From the NCBI GenBank assembly GCA_029938555.1, contig JAOZUR010000023.1, positions 1-41,031 of the forward strand: 41,031 nt of DNA, given 5' to 3'. This DNA is from Candidatus Sabulitectum sp. (lineage in GTDB: Bacteria > Fermentibacterota > Fermentibacteria > Fermentibacterales > JCC-6). Of the stretch, positions 16,171-22,750 are shown piece by piece (positions within the stretch are counted from its first letter, which is position 1; each line of letters opens with the position of its first letter). Position numbers and translations under genes: made by a program. Under the pieces are notes generated by a model, which worked only from the letters and a program-made list of their open reading frames with translations, had not been told where the DNA came from and ran no database searches.

Positions 16171-17074
16171 CTCTCAGATTATTAGGCAAAGAAATCAGTT
16201 CAATATATTTTGCATCTGTTCCGGGAATAACGATTTCGCCATCAAGTTCAAGTACTAGTGCTCCAGGTTTTTCAGGTTCGATTTTAATAGAAGTGCCTTG
16301 AGCAGAAGTGGCATATTGTGTTTTGTGAAGCGTACCATCAAAAAGACTAGTCAAATGTTTCGTTATAGTGAAAAAATTCATTGGAGATAAAACAACACTA
16401 TCAAGTAATCCGTCATCAGCTACTGCAGTGGGGGAGAGTTGCATGCCTCCTCCTGAATATCTGCCAACACCTGTTGTATGGGTTAAGTAATCACCTTTAT
16501 AAAAGGGTTTTCCGTCACAGGAAAAAGTCGCACGCCAGTGTGGAGGTATCAATGCAGAAAGCGCAAGCGTTAATAAATAGTTCATTTTACTGAAAGGCAG
16601 AAATTTCCGTAAAGTTGTTGCACGCTTTAGAACAAGTGCATCAAAACCAAATCCAGCTGAATTAAGAAAAAAGTGTTGTCCATCAGGCCATCTGCACATA
16701 CCTGCATCCACAATTTTAGTATTACCAGCTTTTATGGCTTGAATACATGATTCCATGGTTGCCGGGTTGAAACCAACTGATCGAATCCAGTCATTGCCGG
16801 AACCGGCAGGTAGAAATGCTATCACCGGTTTTTCAGAGAAACCATTTAAGGCTGCTGCTGCATCAGAAACTGTGCCGTCTCCTCCAAAAATAATAATACC
16901 GGAATACCCTAAATTCAGTGCATTTGAAGCTAGTAATCTTGTTTGAGCAGGTGCTTCTGTAAATTTAGGTGTGAATTTAATAGAAGCTGTATCCAGAGCC
17001 GTTTTGGTTTGACTCCAGAGTTTACCGGCAGCACCTCCGCCTGCTTTTTTGTTTACTATAACAAGCCAGTTCAA
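16148..17074 (-). CDS. Diacylglycerol-kinase-catalytic-domain (YegS/LCB5) lipid kinase
   Basis: About 308 residues from a TTG at 17074 preceded by GGAGG at six bases; the ORF-track ATG at 17131 would add an unrelated leader. N-terminal WLVIVNKKAGGG is the family phosphate-binding start. GIIIFGGDGTVSDAA and FLPAGSGNDWIRSVG are the two signature blocks of the DAGK catalytic domain. A C-terminal beta domain carries GGGMQLSPTAVADDGLLD and LELDGE. These soluble or peripheral enzymes phosphorylate diacylglycerol, ceramide-like or other lipids using ATP. It faces the HAD gene with a 23-base convergent overlap. Confidence 0.87.
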   Translation of the reverse strand: MNWLVIVNKKAGGGAAGKLWSQTKTALDTASIKFTPKFTEAPAQTRLLASNALNLGYSGIIIFGGDGTVSDAAAALNGFSEKPVIAFLPAGSGNDWIRSVGFNPATMESCIQAIKAGNTKIVDAGMCRWPDGQHFFLNSAGFGFDALVLKRATTLRKFLPFSKMNYLLTLALSALIPPHWRATFSCDGKPFYKGDYLTHTTGVGRYSGGGMQLSPTAVADDGLLDSVVLSPMNFFTITKHLTSLFDGTLHKTQYATSAQGTSIKIEPEKPGALVLELDGEIVIPGTDAKYIELISLPNNLRVITPPEK

Positions 17075-17132
17075 ATATGACCTCCTAGAAGTTTCAGTTC
17101 TAATTCTCAACTGACTTGAAGTCAATAGCAAA

Positions 17133-17161
17133 TTGTATTATTTAACTATAGTAATTATTAT
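17133..17161 (+). promoter_or_regulatory. Sigma-70-like promoter of the MliC-like gene
   Basis: TTGTAT and TATTAT are separated by exactly 17 bases in the gap between the divergent lipid-kinase and MliC-like genes. The expected start point lies about 7 bases downstream, leaving room for the AGGAAG ribosome site before ATG 17189. Confidence 0.45.
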
Positions 17162-17188
17162 GCATCGAAATTAACATAGGAAGTTAGA

Positions 17189-17527
17189 ATGAATGTTTTT
17201 ACTACTCTGATTTATTGTATCTTGTTTACATCTTTTTTTGCTCAGGATTCTCTTACGGTGGTTCACTCTGGTCATTTTTTGTATGCGGGTGACTCTGATA
17301 GTGAAGTTGTTGTTGATTCCTACCTTTTGTCAGACTCTAGTCTTTACTTCATCAAAGTATTATTTGCGCATAAAGAGTATACTCTTCCTCAAACTGTTTC
17401 AGGTTCAGGAGTTCGCTACTCTGACGGAATGGATATGACCTGGTGGGAAAGTGGTGATTCTGCTAGTGTTCAACACCGGGACACGCTTGGGAATTGGGAA
17501 ACAGCTGAAATATTCTGGCTTAAGTAA
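17189..17527 (+). CDS. MliC-like (C-type lysozyme inhibitor domain) secreted protein
   Basis: 112 residues with a signal peptide (MNVFTTLIYCILFTSFFA). The C-terminal half carries YTLPQTVSGSGVRYSDG and then MTWWESGDSASVQ. This is the arrangement conserved in MliC/PliC proteins, where a Ser-Gly-x-(A/V)-(R/K)-Tyr loop and a W-x-(K/E)-G-D-x-A strand form the inhibitor's active site. Such proteins sit in the periplasm or on the membrane and block c-type lysozyme. The N-terminal half is shorter and less typical than in classical members, and no lipobox or paired cysteines are seen. Its last bases overlap the end of the opposing NYN gene. Confidence 0.65.
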   Translation: MNVFTTLIYCILFTSFFAQDSLTVVHSGHFLYAGDSDSEVVVDSYLLSDSSLYFIKVLFAHKEYTLPQTVSGSGVRYSDGMDMTWWESGDSASVQHRDTLGNWETAEIFWLK

Positions 17528-18353
17528 GAGCTCGAAAACTGCCTATATTTATCGCCTGAATTTTTCCACTATCTGTTCCATCCCCGATCTCAAATTCAAA
17601 AACTATGTCACGATCAGGTAGTTTGTAGTAATCCACATTAGTAGGAAGATTTGAGTCGTGAAAGAAAATATTAGAGTAGGGCGATCCGGGATATCTGTTA
17701 TCGATTAACCATAGTTCTCCTTGAAATGTTTTCATAAAACGGAAAAAACCGAAACCTTTTTCATGACTTACGCAGATACCTCTTACAAAAGATCCCTTTG
17801 CGCCCCATTTTGAATAATCTTCTAACCCCTTGAATGGAAGAAGATCTGGAACGAGATAACCTGAAATGTAATTATCAGCTTCGTCCCTTAGATCGCGGGA
17901 AACATTGTCAAAACCAAGAACTTCTACTCGACAGCCTTTATTCTGAATTGTACTTATTACTCTTACAAAATCACCATCACCTGTTGCTATAAGAATTTTA
18001 TCAAGCTTATCTGACTGAAGAAGAGCATCAACTGCTAGATCAAGGTCCACATTTGCTTTGCCGAATCTTGCACCTGTTTCATCTGTATACCATTTTACTA
18101 TTTTTCTTATTACCTTAAAACCCATATCTCGCAAGGCAGTATGAAATCTTCTTTGCTTATCACGATAATCAAAATCTGTTTTTGCTCTGGTTTCATCAAA
18201 ACTTACGTAAGCGTTCAGGCGAACAGCTCTTGCTCCATTACGACATGCAAATTCCCTTAGCACTTCATAACGCATACCAAAACCACCGTTCATGGTCAGG
18301 TTTGCCACATCAACATAAACACCTACCCTTGTACCAACATTACGATCGGGCAT
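17520..18353 (-). CDS. NYN-domain (LabA/DUF88) nuclease-like protein with C-terminal cold-shock-like domain
   Basis: 277 residues. Residues 1-165 form a PIN-like NYN domain with its conserved acidic positions: GVYVDVANL near residue 10, KANVDLDLAVDALL, and LIATGDGDFVRVI. Domains of this type are metal-dependent RNases or are related to them. From about residue 185 the sequence reads VRGICVSHEKGFGFFRF, then SNIFFHDSNL and FEFEIGDGTDSGKIQA. These are the strands of a cold-shock/S1-like OB fold, including the aromatic RNP-like patch. The fusion suggests an RNA-binding NYN nuclease. GGAGG precedes the ATG at 7 bases. NYN is highly likely; the cold-shock call is strong by pattern. Confidence 0.8.
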   Translation of the reverse strand: MPDRNVGTRVGVYVDVANLTMNGGFGMRYEVLREFACRNGARAVRLNAYVSFDETRAKTDFDYRDKQRRFHTALRDMGFKVIRKIVKWYTDETGARFGKANVDLDLAVDALLQSDKLDKILIATGDGDFVRVISTIQNKGCRVEVLGFDNVSRDLRDEADNYISGYLVPDLLPFKGLEDYSKWGAKGSFVRGICVSHEKGFGFFRFMKTFQGELWLIDNRYPGSPYSNIFFHDSNLPTNVDYYKLPDRDIVFEFEIGDGTDSGKIQAINIGSFRALT

Positions 18354-18422
18354 AATATTACCTCCATAGTAGGAACAGATTAAAACTAAAACAATGATTT
18401 TTAATTAGGGAGTTGAATATAA

Positions 18423-18962
18423 GTGAAATATACTGAGTGGTTGAGCACAATTGGATACAAGGTTGAAGAAACAGGGATTTCAGAAGAGGAAGCCATAAAG
18501 AATGCAGCTCCATTGGAAAATCCTGGCACAGAAAAGATGAAACTTATAAAGAGAATAGTGATACATCATTCTGCAACTGAATCAGGTAATGCTGCATGTT
18601 TCAGAGTACTGCACCGTCTGATAAATAGATGGAATGATGTGGGGTATCACTTTGTCGTTGGAAATGGTTCTTTTGGAAATGATGGTTTGGTGGAAGATGG
18701 TAGAAACTTGCCCTATCAAGGAGCGCATGCCAAAGGTGCCAATGAGGATTCTATTGGAGTATGCTTAGTGGGGAATTTTAACAAAACTAATCCGACAAAA
18801 GCACAATTGAATTCGCTTCAGCTATTGCTGCAACAACTTACAGCAAAGTACTCGATTCAGAAAGATTCTATTACGTTGCATCGATTTGTTAATGGATCAT
18901 CCACTGAGTGTCCTGGAAAAAATTTCACTATGAAAACATTGGGCTATCTGCTTGAATCATAA
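18423..18962 (+). CDS. N-acetylmuramoyl-L-alanine amidase (amidase_2/PGRP type)
   Basis: 179 residues. The zinc amidase core shows IVIHHSATESG with the first His ligand, VGYHFVVGNGSFGNDGLVEDGR, SIGVCLVGNFNK, and the second His and Cys ligands in LHRFVNGSSTECPGKNF. This matches T7-lysozyme/PGRP-type amidases that cut the bond between MurNAc and L-Ala in peptidoglycan. An N-terminal ~35-residue helical stretch precedes it, and no signal peptide is visible, so the enzyme may act on cytoplasmic muropeptides (AmpD-like) or be exported otherwise. GTG 18423 has AGGGAG about ten bases upstream, a long spacing; no better start is present. Confidence 0.82.
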   Translation: MKYTEWLSTIGYKVEETGISEEEAIKNAAPLENPGTEKMKLIKRIVIHHSATESGNAACFRVLHRLINRWNDVGYHFVVGNGSFGNDGLVEDGRNLPYQGAHAKGANEDSIGVCLVGNFNKTNPTKAQLNSLQLLLQQLTAKYSIQKDSITLHRFVNGSSTECPGKNFTMKTLGYLLES

Positions 18963-18978
18963 TAGCTTGACTATGGGC

Positions 18979-19007
18979 TTGCCAGATGATTCAGCTTTTT
19001 GTATATA
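18979..19007 (+). promoter_or_regulatory. Sigma-70-like promoter of secG and tRNA-Leu
   Basis: TTGCCA and TATATA are separated by exactly 17 bases in the short gap between the amidase and secG. The predicted start is near 19013, ahead of the AAGGAG ribosome site of secG. Confidence 0.5.
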
Positions 19008-19035
19008 ACGACTTCGAAACGAAGGAGTGACTTTA

Positions 19036-19260
19036 ATGACAACAGTACTTACGTTTTTGCATTCAGTGATTTGTGTTCTTCTTGTTGCAGTAGTTCTGCT
19101 TCAGAAGTCTAAAGGAGACGGCCTGTCCGGAGCCTTTGGTGGCGGTGGAGCTCTTACAGCTTCATTTGGTAATAGAGGCGCTGCTAGCCTGCTCAGCAAA
19201 GCTACAACAGTTCTTGCTGTTCTTTTTATGGTGGCCTCATTTTTACTGGCGATATTTTAG
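19036..19260 (+). CDS. secG: Protein-export membrane protein SecG
   Basis: 74 residues from ATG 19036, with AAGGAG 8 bases upstream. It has two hydrophobic helices (residues about 4-22 and 52-72) joined by the SecG hallmark loop VVLLQKSKGDGLSGAFGGGGA followed by FGNRGAASLLSKAT. SecG joins SecY and SecE in the translocon and assists SecA-driven protein export, which fits the many exported proteins in this window. A tRNA-Leu follows 13 bases after the stop, an arrangement also found beside secG in E. coli, so the two are probably transcribed together. Confidence 0.93.
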   Translation: MTTVLTFLHSVICVLLVAVVLLQKSKGDGLSGAFGGGGALTASFGNRGAASLLSKATTVLAVLFMVASFLLAIF

Positions 19261-19273
19261 AGAAGAATTTAGT

Positions 19274-19360
19274 GCCGGGGTGGTGGAATTGGCAGACACG
19301 CTAGGTTAAGGACCTAGTGGGCAATAGCCTGTGCGGGTTCAAGTCCCGCCTCCGGTACCA
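19274..19360 (+). tRNA. tRNA-Leu (anticodon AAG by stem-loop reading)
   Basis: An 87-base class II tRNA with encoded CCA. The acceptor GCCGGGG pairs with CTCCGGT (two G-T wobbles, including 1-72). The D-arm is TGGTGGAATTGGCAGAC. The anticodon stem CTAGG/CCTAG encloses the 7-base loop TTAAGGA. The long variable arm pairs GGC with GCC, and the T-arm is GCGGG-TTCAAGT-CCCGC. The long arm and the D-loop pattern are those of leucine tRNA. Positions 34-36 read AAG, which decodes CUU and, if A34 is deaminated to inosine, CUC. Bacteria usually use GAG here, so this is unusual. Confidence 0.93.
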
Positions 19361-19367
19361 TTTTATA

Positions 19368-19398
19368 AAACAGGGAGCTTTAGGGCTCCCTGTTTCTA
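19368..19398. terminator. Strong bidirectional terminator after tRNA-Leu
   Basis: AAACAGGGAGC and GCTCCCTGTTT form a perfect 11-bp stem around TTTAGG. T residues follow on both strands. It ends the secG/tRNA transcript and also lies just past the stop of the opposing gene at 19409. Confidence 0.9.
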
Positions 19399-19408
19399 TT
19401 TCTATTTG

Positions 19409-20539
19409 TTATCTAATACTTTCTATGAGTCTTACAATTTCTGCAGACTCGTCTCTTGATGGGTTCATGACCGAGTAAAGAATTGTTCCTTCTTCTGAGA
19501 TTAAAAATATTGAAGGTACAGAGTTCACCTGGTAATCTCTTGCGGTATTTTCACCAAAAATTAGTATAGGGAAATTTATGCCCAGTGAATTTAGTCTAAA
19601 CCATGGATCAGAGGATTCGTTTATAGAAATGCCCACCGATTGAACAAATTCAGGATAGTCACTGGCAACGGAATTTAACAGACCCAAGGTAGCTAGGGAA
19701 GAAGGCTCCCATGAAGAAAAGAAACATATAAGAAGTGCTTTGTTCTCAAAATCAGAGGATCTTATTGCTCTGCCTTCTTTGTTTGCAAGGAAAAACTCAG
19801 GAGCTTGAGACATGGGTTCTAACAGTGAATTCCATTGAGAGTAAACATAGTGTTCCGGTATGTTCTTAGTGGAAAATTCAGTGCAATTAGGCTCTATGTT
19901 GGAAATTTCTAGAAGTTGTCCTCCTGGCATGGACTCTGCGCCGTAGTATCCGATTCTTTCTACTGCCCTTGGAAGCAGATCATCAATTCCAATAAACCAG
20001 ACTGCTTCAGCTTGCTCTTCGCCTGAATAAAACACATGAAATGCATGACACAATACATCATTTAGAAAAACAGGTAATAGAACAGCAATTGAATCTGCTA
20101 TCATCTCATGGTTGAAGGGATTTGAAATTACATATTCCATCATAACCGAGGCTGGGGGGAAATTGAATAAGTCATTTATACTGTTTTCTAATGTTGAACA
20201 GAAAACAGTGGAGGATGATTCCTCGATATAGTATATACTGTCAGCTGTTGCTAAAAAATGTGAAGGTGTTTCTAGATTCCCTACCGTACCTATTTTGCTC
20301 ATGGTCAGAATTGAGTGGTACATCAAGGGATGATGTGCTCCGGACTGATAACCAAGAGAGGTTTCACCCTGAAATTCAGGTATTATGTTTGAGAGTGCTC
20401 CGGTACCACTAAAAGCAAAATGATATTTTACTGTGTTTATGTTTGAAATAACAGAATCAGATTCGGCAAAAATTAAATAGGGATCAACGGTATAATCTTC
20501 CGGTAGATTGGAAAAAATGAAAAGAATAAATATCAACAA
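19409..20539 (-). CDS. Exported protein with LolA-like N-terminal region and cysteine-less redoxin-like C-terminal domain
   Basis: About 376 residues from a TTG at 20539, which follows GGAGG by six bases; the ORF-track start at 20602 lies upstream of this site. The hydrophobic N-terminus LLIFILFIFSNLP suggests export. Residues about 30-215 form a beta-rich region resembling DUF2092/LolA-type lipid-binding folds. Residues about 245-376 follow the TlpA/AhpC-like redoxin fold: LANKEGRAIRSSDFENKALLICFFSSWEPSS, later VNSVPSIFLISEEGTI. In active members the helix start is WCxxC; here it is WEPSS, so both redox cysteines are gone and thiol-disulfide activity is unlikely. The conserved cis-Pro (VPS) remains. 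It is divergent from the TPR gene. Confidence 0.7.
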   Translation of the reverse strand: MLIFILFIFSNLPEDYTVDPYLIFAESDSVISNINTVKYHFAFSGTGALSNIIPEFQGETSLGYQSGAHHPLMYHSILTMSKIGTVGNLETPSHFLATADSIYYIEESSSTVFCSTLENSINDLFNFPPASVMMEYVISNPFNHEMIADSIAVLLPVFLNDVLCHAFHVFYSGEEQAEAVWFIGIDDLLPRAVERIGYYGAESMPGGQLLEISNIEPNCTEFSTKNIPEHYVYSQWNSLLEPMSQAPEFFLANKEGRAIRSSDFENKALLICFFSSWEPSSLATLGLLNSVASDYPEFVQSVGISINESSDPWFRLNSLGINFPILIFGENTARDYQVNSVPSIFLISEEGTILYSVMNPSRDESAEIVRLIESIR

Positions 20540-21518
20540 AAAAAACCTCCATGGAATTAAGAATTTGATAATGAATATACTTATCATTATCATTGTTTGC
20601 ACTGTTTTTTTATCTTGTGATAATCAACAGGAAAGTTCTCCAGAACCAGCTGAACTCTTTTCCGATGCAGGTGAAGCTTATAGAACCGGAGATCTTGTTA
20701 CCTGCCGAGATTTACTCATCAGGGTAGCTGTTCTTGATCCCGAGAACCCTAATGTTTGGAGAAACCTTGGAACTGTTAATCTTGATCTAGGGTTGTATAA
20801 TGAAGCAATCTCTGCTTACCAGAATGTTATTGCTATAGATTCCACAAGGGTTGATATTCTTACCGATATTACAGGCGCGTTGCTTGGTGCCGGTAGAATT
20901 GAAGAAGCTCTTCATACAGGGGAACTGGCAGTACAGTTTATGCCTGAAGATGGAATGGCATTTAATAATTACGGAATGGCTTTAATGGAGAAGGGTTATT
21001 ACGAAGATGCTTCTATCTGTTTTAATACAGCGCTCAGGCGTGAACCGGAAAACGCGGTGATTCTTTTTAATTGTGGAAGATTTCTTTTAATGACCGGTGA
21101 TCCTGAAAGTGCTTTGCTTTTGTTCAATGACGCCATTGCAAACGATCCTGATTATTTGCTACCTAGAATTGAAAATGCAAGAACGCTTGGAATTCTTAAT
21201 CGGCATGTTGAAGCTGAGGAACAGATTCTTTCTGTTCTAGCGGTTATACCCCATGATCAGGAAGCACTAAACATATTAGCACTGACTTATTCAGCTCAGG
21301 GAAGACAGGAAGAGGCAGTTTCCATCCTTGAGTCTATTTTGCTTGATAACCCAGGGGATTTGCTCACAAGGCTTGGTCTTGCAGAGTGTCTATATAGATA
21401 CGGAGATTTACCTGAAGCACTGGAAAATTACAGAATATTTATGCAGGAACTGCCAGACACCACTGGAACATCTCATGTAAGAATTAGAATTCAAGAATTG
21501 GAGGTCATTTGTGAGTAA
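20517..21518 (+). CDS. TPR-repeat lipoprotein
   Basis: About 333 residues from ATG 20517. A later ATG at 20571 gives a cleaner lipoprotein signal and would avoid overlapping the divergent gene's start; neither has a strong ribosome site. The signal segment MNILIIIIVCTVFLSC ends in a plausible lipobox (FLSC), so the protein is probably lipid-anchored. About seven tetratricopeptide units follow from residue ~50, for example NVWRNLGTVNLDLGLYNEAISAYQ and AFNNYGMALMEKGYYEDASICF. TPRs form a superhelix for protein contacts. The following MBL gene starts inside its last codons. The client is unknown. Confidence 0.8.
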   Translation: MKRININKKNLHGIKNLIMNILIIIIVCTVFLSCDNQQESSPEPAELFSDAGEAYRTGDLVTCRDLLIRVAVLDPENPNVWRNLGTVNLDLGLYNEAISAYQNVIAIDSTRVDILTDITGALLGAGRIEEALHTGELAVQFMPEDGMAFNNYGMALMEKGYYEDASICFNTALRREPENAVILFNCGRFLLMTGDPESALLLFNDAIANDPDYLLPRIENARTLGILNRHVEAEEQILSVLAVIPHDQEALNILALTYSAQGRQEEAVSILESILLDNPGDLLTRLGLAECLYRYGDLPEALENYRIFMQELPDTTGTSHVRIRIQELEVICE

Positions 21519-22134
21519 ACCATTAGTTACTACAATTGTTACAGGTGGAATTCAGACTAACTGTTATATTGTTAAATGTTCAACAACGGGAAAAACGTTA
21601 GTAATTGACCCGGGAGATGAATACCGTAAAATTCAAAAAGAGCTTGAAAGTCTGGATTTTATTGTTTATACCCATGGTCACTTTGATCATGTAGGCGGAG
21701 CTGCTGGGCTCTGTGGAAAATTTAATCCAGTAACTATGCTTCACAGTGCAGATTCTGAAATGATGGCTGTTTCCGCAGAACGCAGCAAAGAATGGGGCTT
21801 CAGTATTGACCAGCCTCCAGTACCTGATAAATTACTTGAAGATGGCCACGTAATACGTGTTGGCGATCTGACTTTTAAGGTGGTTCATACTCCAGGGCAT
21901 TCTAACGGTTCAATCTGCCTTATAGGGCATGGATTACTGTTTTCAGGAGATACTTTGTTTTCAGGATCCATAGGTAGGACAGATCTTCCACAGAGTTCAC
22001 CTGAAAAAATGAAAATAACACTTAAAAAGATAGTCATGAATTTTGAAGATTCTCTGATTGTTTTTCCAGGGCATGGACCATCTACTGAAATGGGTTATGA
22101 GAAGAAGAATAATCCGTTTTTAAGAATTCTTTGA
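21511..22134 (+). CDS. Metallo-beta-lactamase-fold hydrolase (glyoxalase II-like)
   Basis: 207 residues from a GTG with GGAGG six bases upstream, overlapping the TPR gene by 8 bases. Metal-binding motifs are all present: VYTHGHFDHVGG (HxHxDH), VHTPGHSNGS, LFSGDTLF with the bridging Asp, and FPGHGPST with the final His. Length and motif spacing match short glyoxalase-II-like or thiol-ester hydrolases with two metal ions, probably cytoplasmic. The substrate is uncertain; the C-terminal glutathione-binding domain of true GloB is absent. It ends the short operon that begins with the TPR lipoprotein. Confidence 0.85.
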   Translation: MSKPLVTTIVTGGIQTNCYIVKCSTTGKTLVIDPGDEYRKIQKELESLDFIVYTHGHFDHVGGAAGLCGKFNPVTMLHSADSEMMAVSAERSKEWGFSIDQPPVPDKLLEDGHVIRVGDLTFKVVHTPGHSNGSICLIGHGLLFSGDTLFSGSIGRTDLPQSSPEKMKITLKKIVMNFEDSLIVFPGHGPSTEMGYEKKNNPFLRIL

Positions 22135-22138
22135 CCCC

Positions 22139-22166
22139 TTGCACTATTCACAAAATCTCTTAATAA
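22139..22166 (+). promoter_or_regulatory. Possible promoter of the receiver-kinase-ATPase operon
   Basis: TTGCAC is followed after 16 bases by TAATAA in the 67-base gap between the MBL gene and the first receiver gene. The match is moderate and the gap is the only evident place for a promoter of this operon. Confidence 0.35.
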
Positions 22167-22201
22167 TTAGCAGTGATGTTTAGTTTAGGAAAGGAGACTT
22201 T

Positions 22202-22747
22202 TTGATTAATGAAATGCTAAGGGAAAAGTTGCTTAAAGCTGAAAAGAGAATTGCTTTTGTTTCCACTCAGACTACTGGTGTCATGGCTTCAGAGCTTGTT
22301 GCAGCATTAAAAGATATACGATTTATTATTAAAGCAGTTACTCCAGATATGGAAAAAAAAGTTGATGGGGTATCTGTTCTTTTTGTGGATGATGAAGAGA
22401 TTATTAGAAGAATAGGAGAGCAGATTCTTGTAAGAGAAGGTTATAATGTTCTTATCGCTTCTGATGGAATAGAGGCACTTGGTGTTTATGAGCAAAATAA
22501 GGACACTATTAAGTGTGTTATTCTTGATCTTGTAATGCCTCGTCTTGATGGAATGCAAGCATTTAGACAGCTTAGGCGTTCTGCTCCAAATCTTGGAATT
22601 ATTCTTACAACCGGTTATGGTGAAGAAGAAATAAGAAGGCGTTTTGGGGGTCTTAAACTACAGGGCTTTCTGCGTAAACCTTTTGGCGCAGCTTCTTTAG
22701 CTAATATGGTGAAAGAAGCCATTAGGCAAACAGATGTTAAAGGTTAA
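22202..22747 (+). CDS. Single-receiver response regulator with N-terminal helical extension
   Basis: 181 residues. I keep TTG 22202, which follows AGGAGA closely; the ATG twelve bases later is too far from it. Residues about 57-178 form a receiver domain: acidic pair in LFVDDEE, phospho-acceptor Asp in VILDLVMP, Thr in ILTTGYGEEE and Lys in LRKPFG. The first ~55 residues (MINEMLREKLLKAEKRIAF...) are helical and unlike a known output domain. With no DNA-binding output it probably acts by protein contact or as a phosphate intermediate. It is the first gene of the four-gene signalling/secretion-ATPase block and ends 3 bases before the hybrid kinase. Confidence 0.85.
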   Translation: MINEMLREKLLKAEKRIAFVSTQTTGVMASELVAALKDIRFIIKAVTPDMEKKVDGVSVLFVDDEEIIRRIGEQILVREGYNVLIASDGIEALGVYEQNKDTIKCVILDLVMPRLDGMQAFRQLRRSAPNLGIILTTGYGEEEIRRRFGGLKLQGFLRKPFGAASLANMVKEAIRQTDVKG

Positions 22748-22750
22748 TGA

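Noticed and set aside
19274-19360. tRNA-Leu with anticodon UAA
   Set aside because: TAA does appear in the loop, but the five-pair stem CTAGG/CCTAG fixes the seven-base loop as TTAAGGA, which places AAG at positions 34-36.
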